Positions 1 to 6,014 of a stretch of DNA of 12,326 nucleotides are shown here, in pieces (positions within the stretch are counted from its first letter, which is position 1; every line of letters starts with the position of its first letter). Both the position numbers and the translations under genes were made by a program. Below the pieces are notes generated by a model. The model ran no database searches, was not told the DNA's origin, and saw only the letters and a program-made list of their open reading frames with translations. This DNA comes from Pelotomaculum sp. Its GTDB lineage: Bacteria > Bacillota > Desulfotomaculia > Desulfotomaculales > Pelotomaculaceae. The stretch is from positions 13,931 to 26,256 of the forward strand of contig DNIT01000174.1 in NCBI GenBank assembly GCA_003489345.1, written 5' to 3'.

Positions 1-224
1 TAGTCCGCTGTGGCACGGTCCATGCCCTTGGCACTGCCTGCCACGCCGCGCCAGATGTTGCCTCCACCGACCACAATAGCCAACTGAACCCGGTGCTCCA
101 CTACTTCTTTAATCTGCCTGGCAATAGCGTTAACCACATCCGGATCAATGCCATAGCCAAAAGAGCCGGCTAATGCCTCACCGCTTAATTTCAGAACAAC
201 ACGCCAGTATTTCGGAGCAACCAT
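1..224 (-). CDS. pyrH: UMP kinase (uridylate kinase), N-terminal part, cut by window edge
   Basis: Phosphorylates UMP to UDP with ATP in cytoplasmic pyrimidine nucleotide synthesis; the bacterial enzyme is a hexamer of the amino-acid-kinase fold. About 74 codons are visible, beginning MVAPKYWRVVLKLSGEAL. The KLSGEAL nucleotide-binding stretch, VVGGGNIWRG and the MDRATAD segment are all typical of PyrH, and the gene runs out of the window at base 1. The ATG at 222-224 is the only plausible start in frame. A GGAGG at 238-242 precedes it at a rather long 13-base spacing. It lies 70 bp downstream of tsf with no terminator between, so it is probably cotranscribed, matching the usual rpsB-tsf-pyrH-frr order. 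The identification is secure; only the C-terminal part is unseen. Confidence 0.96.
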   Translation of the reverse strand, partial: MVAPKYWRVVLKLSGEALAGSFGYGIDPDVVNAIARQIKEVVEHRVQLAIVVGGGNIWRGVAGSAKGMDRATAD

Positions 225-294
225 ATTAGATACGAGCCCTCCAGTCTTACCAGAGTTATTCTACAATATCAGATTAAATCCTTTTATAAAATTT

Positions 295-954
295 TTACTT
301 GCAGACATTTCGTGTGGCTTCTGCCACTTCTGCCGCCAGGTCCGACTGTTTCTTCTCAATACCCTCACCCAGTTCATATCGTGTAAAACGCCTGATGCTG
401 ATATTTTCGCCAATTTTAGAAATCTTTTCTGTCAGAAGCTGTTTAACGGACATCTCCGGTTCCTTGATGAAAGGCTGTTCCAGCAGACAGACTTCTTTGA
501 AGTACTTTTCCACACGTCCTTCAACCATTTTTTCAACGATATTGGCAGGCTTGCCTTCATTCAGAGCCTGTGCCCGCAGTATAGCCTTCTCATGTTCCAG
601 AGCTTCCGCAGGAACTTCTTCCCTTTTCACAAACTCAGGCTTGGCAGCCGCGATCTGCATAGCTATATCTTTAACCAAAGCCCGAAACTCATCAGTTTTG
701 GCTACAAAATCAGTTTCACAATTCACCTCTACCAGAACCCCAATACGCCCCCCGCCGTGTATGTAAGATTCAACGAGGCCTTCGGCGGCTATCCTGCCGG
801 CTTTTTTAGCTGCAGCCGCCAACCCTTTTTCCCTTAAATAGTCGGCGGCTTTATCAATATCGCCACCGCTTTCGGCAAGGGCTTTTTTACAATCCATCAT
901 ACCCGCTCCGGTGCGCTCACGAAGTTCTTTCACAAAACTTGCTGGGATAGACAT
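295..954 (-). CDS. tsf: Translation elongation factor Ts (short form)
   Basis: Nucleotide exchange factor that releases GDP from EF-Tu during translation. At 219 residues it is a short form, shorter than the roughly 280-290-residue E. coli and Bacillus proteins and nearer the compact forms of some clostridia and Thermus. The N-terminal UBA-like domain (about 1-45) carries the first family signature, LRERTGAGMMDCKKAL at 11-26. The second signature is at 72-84 and includes the TDFV motif (81-84) that contacts EF-Tu. The rest is a single core domain with little of the insert seen in long forms. The ATG at 952-954 has GGAGG (962-966) seven bases upstream. It follows rpsB after 161 bp containing a terminator-like hairpin, so expression may depend on read-through or its own promoter. 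pyrH follows. Confidence 0.97.
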   Translation of the reverse strand: MSIPASFVKELRERTGAGMMDCKKALAESGGDIDKAADYLREKGLAAAAKKAGRIAAEGLVESYIHGGGRIGVLVEVNCETDFVAKTDEFRALVKDIAMQIAAAKPEFVKREEVPAEALEHEKAILRAQALNEGKPANIVEKMVEGRVEKYFKEVCLLEQPFIKEPEMSVKQLLTEKISKIGENISIRRFTRYELGEGIEKKQSDLAAEVAEATRNVCK

Positions 955-974
955 TATGACCCCTCCTTAAATTA

Positions 975-987
975 AATTAGTCTAATT
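975..987. repeat. Perfect short palindrome in the tsf leader
   Basis: AATTAG-T-CTAATT is a 6-bp inverted repeat around one central base. It lies just upstream of the tsf ribosome-binding site and just downstream of the possible tsf promoter. Its position would suit an operator, but the region is AT-rich, so chance is a real explanation. No known regulator motif was recognised. Confidence 0.35.
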
Positions 988-998
988 GAGTGTTAATT

Positions 999-1027
999 AT
1001 TGTAATTTTAAGTATGTCCATGATTAA
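999..1027 (-). promoter_or_regulatory. Possible weak promoter for tsf
   Basis: On the minus strand TTAATC (1022-1027) and TACAAT (999-1004) are separated by 17 bases. The -10 element matches the sigma-A consensus at 5 of 6 positions but the -35 at only 3 of 6. It would start a transcript near base 992, about 38 nt before the tsf ATG. It is downstream of the hairpin that follows rpsB, where a second promoter would be useful. The region is AT-rich, so this is a weak prediction. Confidence 0.3.
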
Positions 1028-1064
1028 CCTTTATTATCCATATATTACTAACCCCTCGGGACAG

Positions 1065-1102
1065 AAAAAGGCAGGGGTAACCTGTTAAGACTAACCCCCG
1101 CC
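1065..1102 (-). terminator. Intrinsic terminator or attenuator after rpsB
   Basis: Read on the minus strand, GGCGGGGGT (1094-1102) pairs with ACCCCTGCC (1070-1078). The 9-bp, G-rich stem has one G-T wobble and a loop of about 15 bases, and is followed at once by five T residues (1065-1069). It begins 13 bases past the rpsB stop codon. The large loop and short U-tract suggest incomplete termination. That would make S2 mRNA more abundant than tsf-pyrH mRNA, as has been proposed for the E. coli rpsB-tsf gap. Confidence 0.7.
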
Positions 1103-1115
1103 TCGCTACACACTT

Positions 1116-1814
1116 TTATTCTGCAAGCTGTTCGCCCTGTTTTCCTTCCAGAATAGCCTCCGCCATTTTACCGGTAAGCAGCCGGACTGCCCTGATGGCG
1201 TCGTCGTTGCCAGGTATGACGTAGTCTACTTCGTCCGGATCGCAGTTGGTATCCACAATCGCTACAATAGGAATGCCCAACTTGCGCGCCTCGGCTACAG
1301 CAATGCGCTCTTTACGCGGGTCAATAATAAAAAGCGCTGCGGGCAGGCGCCTCATGTCTTTGATGCCGCCTAGGAATTTCTGCAGTTTTTCCTTTTCATG
1401 CATCAACTCGGCAACCTCTTTTTTAGGTAAAACCTCAAGAGTGCCGTTAGCCTCCATCTTTTCCAACTCATGCAACCTGTCGATGCGCTTCCTGATGGTC
1501 TGGAAATTGGTTAGCATGCCGCCCAGCCAACGCTGATTTACATAAAACATGCCGCAACGCTCCGCTTCTTCACGCACCGCTTCCTGCGCCTGCTTCTTGG
1601 TGCCGACGAACAGGATGTTGTCACCCTCGGCGGAAAGCTGTTTTACAAAGTTATAAGCTTCCTCAACCTTTCTGACTGTCTTCTGCAAGTCAATAATATA
1701 GATGCCGTTGCGATCTGTAAATATATAAGAGGCCATTTTGGGATTCCAGCGACGGGTCTGATGGCCGAAATGCACCCCTGCTTCCAATAGTTGCTTCATA
1801 GATATTACAGCCAT
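1116..1814 (-). CDS. rpsB: 30S ribosomal protein S2
   Basis: Structural protein of the small ribosomal subunit, binding late in assembly at the head-body junction and needed for S1 or mRNA docking. The 232 residues match the usual length. The family signature around MKQLLEAGVHFGHQTRRWNP (6-25) is intact, as are NQRWLGGMLTNF (93-104), the central coiled-coil segment (about 105-148), DPRKE (165-169) and the C-terminal IPGNDDAIRAV (200-210). The ATG at 1812-1814 has a near-perfect AAGGAGGTG (1821-1829) behind it. It is the first gene of the rpsB-tsf-pyrH operon, with its own promoter about 110 bases upstream and a hairpin terminator after it. S2 represses its own operon in E. coli; whether it does so here is not known. 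Confidence 0.98.
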   Translation of the reverse strand: MAVISMKQLLEAGVHFGHQTRRWNPKMASYIFTDRNGIYIIDLQKTVRKVEEAYNFVKQLSAEGDNILFVGTKKQAQEAVREEAERCGMFYVNQRWLGGMLTNFQTIRKRIDRLHELEKMEANGTLEVLPKKEVAELMHEKEKLQKFLGGIKDMRRLPAALFIIDPRKERIAVAEARKLGIPIVAIVDTNCDPDEVDYVIPGNDDAIRAVRLLTGKMAEAILEGKQGEQLAE

Positions 1815-1919
1815 TGATCACACCTCCTTCCCCTGGTTGCAACCTCCGCTGCCTTCATCTTCCGCAGATCCACAAAGGGCACCTCTGCAAAAATCCAACA
1901 ACGTGCGTAATTTACACCA
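1815..1919 (-). promoter_or_regulatory. rpsB mRNA leader, about 105 nt, possibly structured
   Basis: This stretch lies between the predicted transcription start and the rpsB ATG. It holds a short hairpin (GCAGA at 1884-1888 with TCTGC at 1864-1868, minus strand, extendable by G-U pairs). It also holds a 10-base palindrome GGTTGCAACC at 1835-1844, just upstream of the ribosome-binding site at 1821-1829. A leader of this length in front of a ribosomal-protein operon suggests autoregulation, but that is inference. No known leader family was recognised. Confidence 0.4.
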
Positions 1920-1995
1920 GGTTGTATTTTACCATAGTTGTTTTTCCAGCGCAAGCTTCTTTCTTGTAAAAAAGGGTAGATCCCTTTGTGGATCT
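1866..1995. repeat. 14-bp inverted repeat linking rpsB leader and codY terminator
   Basis: AGATCCACAAAGGG at 1866-1879 on the plus strand recurs exactly as its reverse complement at 1982-1995. The match extends to 16 positions with one mismatch. The distal copy covers the loop and parts of both arms of the codY terminator hairpin. The proximal copy is inside the rpsB leader. A 102-base spacer holding the rpsB promoter separates the two. Confidence 0.8.
1926..1954 (-). promoter_or_regulatory. Predicted sigma-A promoter of rpsB-tsf-pyrH
   Basis: On the minus strand TTGCGC (1949-1954) and TAAAAT (1926-1931) are spaced by exactly 17 bases. A TGG just before the -10 gives an extended -10 (TGN) element. 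The predicted start is near base 1919, giving a leader of about 105 nt. It sits between the codY terminator and rpsB, as expected for an independent ribosomal-protein promoter. Confidence 0.7.
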
Positions 1996-1998
1996 ACC
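1968..1998 (-). terminator. Strong intrinsic terminator after codY
   Basis: On the minus strand GGTAGATCC (1990-1998) and GGATCTACC (1975-1983) form a perfect 9-bp stem with a 6-base loop (ACAAAG). A C and then six T residues (1968-1973) follow. Further A-T pairing can extend the stem base. It lies 55 bases past the codY stop and closes the dprA-to-codY gene run. Confidence 0.9.
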
Positions 1999-2053
1999 TT
2001 TTAGGAATGCTTTTGTTGTAAAATCCAAAATCATGCTATTGGATCGAGGCTGT

Positions 2054-2833
2054 CTAATGTTGTCTGATTTTTTCCAACTCCTCCAGGAGCCTTTCGTTCA
2101 GGACACGTATATAGGTGCCCTTCATACCCAATGATTTTGATTCAATGACCCCGGCGCTTTCAAATTTGCGCAACGCATTGACAATCACCGAGCGAGTGAT
2201 GCCCACTCTGTCGGCAATCTTACTGGCAACGAGGAGTCCCTCCTCGCCTTCCAACTGCTCAAAAATATGCTGTACGGCATCCATTTCGGAATACGATAGA
2301 GTGCCCAGGGCAATTTGGACTGCTGCTCTTTTGCGAGCATCTTCTTCCATTCTTTCGGTCCTGACCCGCAACATCTCCATTCCGACAACAGTAGCGCCGT
2401 ATTCAGCCAAAATAATGTCCTCATCCGTAAAATGCTTGTCAAACTTTGCCAGTAATAACGTGCCCAGCCTGGATCCGGCGCCTATGATGGGTACCATGGT
2501 GGTGACTTTATTATTGAAGAGACAACGTTTTTCTGCAAAGACACAGGCGTTTGCGGTCTGGCAATAGTTGGCGTAAGTTTCATTGATTCTCATCAAGTAT
2601 TCGTTATAGTCTTCCGGAAAACCGCCCTTGCCTTCGACGATGTCTGTCATAATATCGCAGGTCAAGCCCTTCAGATAGGCATAACCAACGACTTTTCCGT
2701 TTCGATCCAAAATGTAGATGCTGGATTCAATGTTGTCGCTCAAAACACTTGCCACTTCGTTAAAATCAGTATTGCCGGCTGATTTCTGCAGAAGCTTATT
2801 GATTGCCCTTGTTCTTTCAAGTAGCGCTCTCAT
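2054..2833 (-). CDS. codY: Global transcriptional regulator CodY
   Basis: Dimeric DNA-binding protein that senses branched-chain amino acids, and in many Firmicutes also GTP. It represses amino-acid synthesis, transport, competence and stationary-phase genes when nutrients are plentiful. At 259 residues it is full length. The N-terminal GAF ligand-binding domain occupies about 1-155, including LAEYGATVVGMEML at 142-155. A helical linker follows, then a winged helix-turn-helix with the highly conserved VASKIADRVGITRSVIVNAL (202-221) and SLGMKGTYIRVLN (234-246). By alignment from memory, the position of B. subtilis Arg61, which contacts the isoleucine carboxylate, is Ile61 here, while the pocket Phe98 is kept as Phe99. 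A similar change is, I believe, found in clostridial CodY. The ATG at 2831-2833 follows a GAGGG-type site. It is the last gene of the run, 18 bp after hslU. Confidence 0.97.
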   Translation of the reverse strand: MRALLERTRAINKLLQKSAGNTDFNEVASVLSDNIESSIYILDRNGKVVGYAYLKGLTCDIMTDIVEGKGGFPEDYNEYLMRINETYANYCQTANACVFAEKRCLFNNKVTTMVPIIGAGSRLGTLLLAKFDKHFTDEDIILAEYGATVVGMEMLRVRTERMEEDARKRAAVQIALGTLSYSEMDAVQHIFEQLEGEEGLLVASKIADRVGITRSVIVNALRKFESAGVIESKSLGMKGTYIRVLNERLLEELEKIRQH

Positions 2834-2851
2834 TCTGTCCCTCTTTCTACG

Positions 2852-4246
2852 TCACAAAATATAACGACTTAAATCCTGATTTTTTACTAGATTGCCCAAT
2901 TTTTCGACAATATCTTTAGGTTCAAGGTTAATATTTTTACCGGAAAGCTCCGGGGCCTCGAACGAAATATCTTCTAAAAGCTTCTCCATTATGGTGTAAA
3001 GCCGCCTTGCTCCTATGTTTTCTGTCTGTTCATTAACAGTATAAGCTATATCAGCTATTTCCACAAGAGAATCTTGCGAAAATTTAACCATAACCCCCTC
3101 AGTGGCCAATAACTCCGTGTATTGCTTGATTATTGCGTTTCTCGGTTCTGTCAAAATCTGTTGAAAATCGGGACGGGTAAGGCTCTCTAATTCGACACGT
3201 ATCGGGAAACGCCCCTGCAGTTCTGGAATCAGGTCGGAGGGCTTGGTGGTGTGGAAGGCGCCGGCAGCGATAAATAAAATATGGTCGGTTTTGACCGGGC
3301 CGTATTTGGTGACAACAGTGCAGCCTTCGACAATAGGCAGGATATCGCGCTGCACCCCGCCTCTGGAAACATCAGGTCCATACCCTTCACGGCCGGCAAT
3401 TTTATCGATCTCATCAAGGAAGATGATGCCGTCTTCTTCTGCGCGTTTGATTGCCTTGGAAGTAACCTCATCCATATCAATCAGTTTCTGGGCCTCCAAT
3501 TGCGTCAAAATCACGCGAGCTTCCCGTACCGTTACTTTGCGGGTGCGTTTTTTCTTGGGAATCAACCCGCCCAGCATATCCTGCAGGTTAACGCCCATTT
3601 CTTCCATGCCGGACCCTGTAAACACCTCCAGCATGGGAGGTTTATTGTCCTCGATCTCGATCTCAAGGGTTTCGTTTTCCAGTTCCCCTTTTTCCAGTTT
3701 CTCCTTTAATATTTCCCGTTCGAATTCGATCCTCTTGATCCGGGACTCCTGTGCCTTATCTATTTGCTCAACCGGTTTGGGAGCTCCAAAAATCATTTCC
3801 AGTGGATTGCGTGACGTCGTTTCCCGGACCGGGTAAGGAGCCAGCAGTTCGATAATCTTTTCATCCGCCTGTTTTTTAGCCCTCTCCTCGACGGTTGATA
3901 ATTTTTCCTGTTTGACCATGCGAATGGAGGTCTCGACCAGATCGCGAACCATGCTCTCGACGTCCCTGCCTACATAGCCCACTTCTGTAAATTTGGTAGC
4001 CTCAACCTTCACAAACGGAGCTTTGACAAGCTTGGCCAGGCGCCGGGCTATCTCAGTTTTGCCTACACCAGTTGGTCCGATCATCAGGATATTTTTCGGG
4101 ATCACTTCATCCCTGAAATCAGCTGCCAGTTTTTTGCGGCGGAACCGGTTGCGCAAAGCGATGGCTACCGCCTTCTTGGCGTTTTTCTGGCCGACGATAT
4201 ACTTATCAAGTTCTTCAACAATGCGCCGTGGTGTTAATTCTTCCAT
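2852..4246 (-). CDS. hslU: ATP-dependent protease ATPase subunit HslU (ClpY)
   Basis: AAA+ unfoldase whose hexamer caps the HslV peptidase, recognising, unfolding and threading protein substrates in the cytoplasm. The 464 residues match the family length. Walker A GPTGVGKT is at 57-64, the substrate-gripping pore loop GYVG at 90-93 and Walker B IIFLDEID at 274-281. The GRFPIR arginine region is at 345-350 and the sensor-2 GARRL at 412-416. The variable I domain lies between roughly 105 and 240, with a charged stretch. The C-terminus, DLSRYIL, is the tail that inserts into HslV pockets to activate it. The ATG at 4244-4246 has GGAGG (4255-4259) eight bases upstream. It lies 36 bp after hslV and 18 bp before codY, as in the Bacillus codV-clpQ-clpY-codY operon. 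Confidence 0.98.
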   Translation of the reverse strand: MEELTPRRIVEELDKYIVGQKNAKKAVAIALRNRFRRKKLAADFRDEVIPKNILMIGPTGVGKTEIARRLAKLVKAPFVKVEATKFTEVGYVGRDVESMVRDLVETSIRMVKQEKLSTVEERAKKQADEKIIELLAPYPVRETTSRNPLEMIFGAPKPVEQIDKAQESRIKRIEFEREILKEKLEKGELENETLEIEIEDNKPPMLEVFTGSGMEEMGVNLQDMLGGLIPKKKRTRKVTVREARVILTQLEAQKLIDMDEVTSKAIKRAEEDGIIFLDEIDKIAGREGYGPDVSRGGVQRDILPIVEGCTVVTKYGPVKTDHILFIAAGAFHTTKPSDLIPELQGRFPIRVELESLTRPDFQQILTEPRNAIIKQYTELLATEGVMVKFSQDSLVEIADIAYTVNEQTENIGARRLYTIMEKLLEDISFEAPELSGKNINLEPKDIVEKLGNLVKNQDLSRYIL

Positions 4247-4282
4247 GTATTAATCCTCCAAGGTGAAAAATTTAGGACTTTT

Positions 4283-4813
4283 TTAGGCCTCTTCCACGAT
4301 TATATTGTCATTGGTGTAAACACAGATTTCAGCAGCAATCGACAGGGCTTGCCTGGCCACCTCACCGGCCGGCATAGCAGTGTGCCTGTTCAAGGCGCGG
4401 GCTGCCGCCAGGGCGTAAGGGCCCCCGGAGCCGATAGCCGCCACCCCGTCGTCAGGCTCGATGACTTCACCGCCTCCGGATATCATCAGGAGGTCTTCAC
4501 TGGAGGCCACAATCAGAAGAGCTTCAAGCCTGCGCAGCACTTTATCCGTCCGCCACTCCTTGGCCAATTCAACCGCAGCCCGCGGCAGGTTGCCGTGGAA
4601 CTCTTCAAGCTTTCCTTCGAACTTTTCGAAAAGAGTAAATGCGTCGGCCACTGAGCCGGCAAATCCGGCTATAACCTTATCCTTATAGAGCCGCCTGATC
4701 TTTTTGGCTCCTTTTTTGATAATGGTGTTTTCGCCAAAGGTAACCTGACCGTCTCCGGCAACAGCAGTTCTACCATTTTTTTTAACCGCAACGATAGTGG
4801 TGGCATGAAACAT
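4283..4813 (-). CDS. hslV: ATP-dependent protease peptidase subunit HslV (ClpQ)
   Basis: Proteasome-beta-like peptidase forming a double hexamer that degrades proteins fed in by HslU. From the start chosen here it has 176 residues, beginning MFHATTIVAVKKNG. TTIVAV aligns with the mature N-terminus of E. coli HslV (MTTIVSV), so the catalytic threonine is Thr5 and the MFHA propeptide must be removed. B. subtilis ClpQ is instead reported to use an N-terminal serine. GDGQVTFG, GFAGSVADAFTLFEKFE, IGSGGPYALAAARAL and the C-terminal EICVYTNDNI are typical. An ATG 18 bases further upstream has no ribosome-binding site. The one at 4811-4813 has AAAGGGAG (4821-4828) seven bases away and gives the family's usual length. 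xerC is 50 bp upstream and hslU 36 bp downstream. Confidence 0.97.
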   Translation of the reverse strand: MFHATTIVAVKKNGRTAVAGDGQVTFGENTIIKKGAKKIRRLYKDKVIAGFAGSVADAFTLFEKFEGKLEEFHGNLPRAAVELAKEWRTDKVLRRLEALLIVASSEDLLMISGGGEVIEPDDGVAAIGSGGPYALAAARALNRHTAMPAGEVARQALSIAAEICVYTNDNIIVEEA

Positions 4814-4820
4814 ATGGTTT

Positions 4821-4828
4821 CTCCCTTT
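4821..4828 (-). promoter_or_regulatory. Ribosome-binding site that fixes the hslV start
   Basis: AAAGGGAG on the minus strand ends seven bases before the ATG at 4811-4813. It overlaps the first codons of the longer alternative reading from 4831, which has no comparable site upstream. This supports the shorter protein with a four-residue propeptide. Confidence 0.75.
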
Positions 4829-4863
4829 CATCTCTCAACTTTATTGGCATATTTATGCTAAAC

Positions 4864-5841
4864 TCACTCTTTTGCCCTGGGGTGAGCGCTCCGGTATACT
4901 TTTTTCAACCTTTCGCCTGTAACATGGGTATAGACCTGGGTGCTGGAAAGGCAGGTATGTCCGAGCAGTTCCTGTACGGCGCGAAGATCAGCCCCCGCGT
5001 TAAGCAGGTGTGTGGCAAAAGAGTGTCTTAGTGTGTGCGGGCTGACCTTTCTTTCAAGGCTGACCGCCTCCACATATTTGTTCAAAATCTTCCGCACGCC
5101 TCGCTCCGTCAGCCTTTCCCCCCACCGGTTAAGAAATACCGCGCCGCTGATTTTTTGCGGCCCGGGCATTACCGCGCTGCCTGACGTATGGTTGGCCTGG
5201 CTCTTGTTTTTGGCGGGTTTAGCGTTGGCCAAAAGCCTCTGGCGCGATCCGGCCAGATACCTGCGCAAAGCTGTAACGGCTTCCGTGCCGATGGGCGACA
5301 GCCTCTCTTTTGCCCTTTTTCCCATTACCCGCACATAGCCGGAGCCAAGATCAAGGTCGGCCAAGTCAAGGGATACCAGTTCATGAATCCTTAGACCGGC
5401 GGCATAAAGCGTTTCCAGCAGCGCCCGGTCCCTGACACCAAGCGGATGGGTTAAATCAGGCGCCTCGATCAGGTGGGCAATCTCATTCTCGTATAAGAAA
5501 GAAGGCAGCCCTTTCTTAAGTTTAGGGCTGACGACCCTGGCTGCGGGGTTGTCGTCAACGATATTCTCCCGCTTCAGGTAGCGGTAGAGGGAACGCCATG
5601 CCGCAAGGTGCCTGGCCATGGTGGTCCTGGCCAGCCCTTGTTCCTGCATCTGGCCTAGGTAGAGTCTGAAAATATTGTGGTCGAGGTCCTTTGGTTCAAC
5701 AGCATGGTCTTTTTTCTTCAAATAAGAGGCAAAAAAATCCAGCCCCCGGAAGAAGTCCTTCTGGTAGTTTTCTATAGTCCTGGGGGACGCGTTCTTTTCC
5801 ACTTTCAGATAAACTAAAAAGTTGTCAAAATGACTGTACAT
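4864..5841 (-). CDS. xerC: Tyrosine recombinase XerC (CodV-like)
   Basis: Site-specific recombinase that acts with XerD at dif to resolve chromosome dimers near division. The N-terminal SAM-like core-binding domain spans about 1-105. The catalytic domain has the complete set of residues: Arg151 (GLRIHEL), Lys175 (MGKRAKE), His269 and Arg272 (HTLRHSFATHLL), His295 (LLGH) and nucleophile Tyr304 (TQVYTHV). At 325 residues it is longer than the usual 295-305. The extra length is a polar, low-complexity insert at about 204-230, between Lys175 and His269. The ATG at 5839-5841 is preceded by a modest GGAG/AGG site; the N-terminus aligns with family starts. hslV follows after 50 bp and trmFO lies 173 bp upstream. 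XerC and CodV are the same gene in this context; an XerD-type assignment is unlikely given the synteny. Confidence 0.94.
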   Translation of the reverse strand: MYSHFDNFLVYLKVEKNASPRTIENYQKDFFRGLDFFASYLKKKDHAVEPKDLDHNIFRLYLGQMQEQGLARTTMARHLAAWRSLYRYLKRENIVDDNPAARVVSPKLKKGLPSFLYENEIAHLIEAPDLTHPLGVRDRALLETLYAAGLRIHELVSLDLADLDLGSGYVRVMGKRAKERLSPIGTEAVTALRRYLAGSRQRLLANAKPAKNKSQANHTSGSAVMPGPQKISGAVFLNRWGERLTERGVRKILNKYVEAVSLERKVSPHTLRHSFATHLLNAGADLRAVQELLGHTCLSSTQVYTHVTGERLKKVYRSAHPRAKE

Positions 5842-6014
5842 ACTCGAAAACCTACTCCCGGCAGGATGACACGCAAGCTACCATGAAAACAGAGTGCAGC
5901 CATACGAAAGCGACATCCCCAAAATGCAGGGTACGACTCTATTCGCACAATTATTACAGCCGCACAAGTTCTAGCGCCGGCGGCATGCGGGACAACCTTT
6001 TGTTGCAATGATAT
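5842..6014. other. 173-bp spacer between trmFO and xerC, nothing recognised
   Basis: This is the longest gap inside the dprA-codY run. I see no convincing promoter, terminator or small gene. One 64-codon minus-strand frame opens with TTG but lacks a ribosome-binding site and runs into xerC. The sequence is GC-mixed, with only short, weak inverted repeats such as GCCGC...GCGGC. Confidence 0.5.

Noticed and set aside
299..766. Plus-strand frame (155 codons) opposite tsf
   Set aside because: Entirely antisense to tsf, with no supporting signal; a mirror of the real gene.
1832..1921. Long-range pairing CCTGGT/ACCAGG closing the rpsB leader
   Set aside because: The predicted transcription start falls inside the 5' element, so the helix would be incomplete; it also competes with the GGTTGCAACC palindrome.
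3243..3836. Long plus-strand frame (197 codons) opposite hslU
   Set aside because: It lies wholly antisense to a well-conserved gene. Its Ser/Ile-rich translation is a typical shadow of the coding strand and it has no ribosome-binding site of note.
4814..4831. Longer hslV start giving six extra residues (MKGRNH)
   Set aside because: No ribosome-binding site precedes it, and the AAAGGGAG site lies inside this extension at the right distance for the later ATG.
5814..6008. 64-codon minus-strand frame between trmFO and xerC
   Set aside because: It begins with TTG without a ribosome-binding site, runs into the xerC start in another frame, and its translation shows no domain-like pattern.
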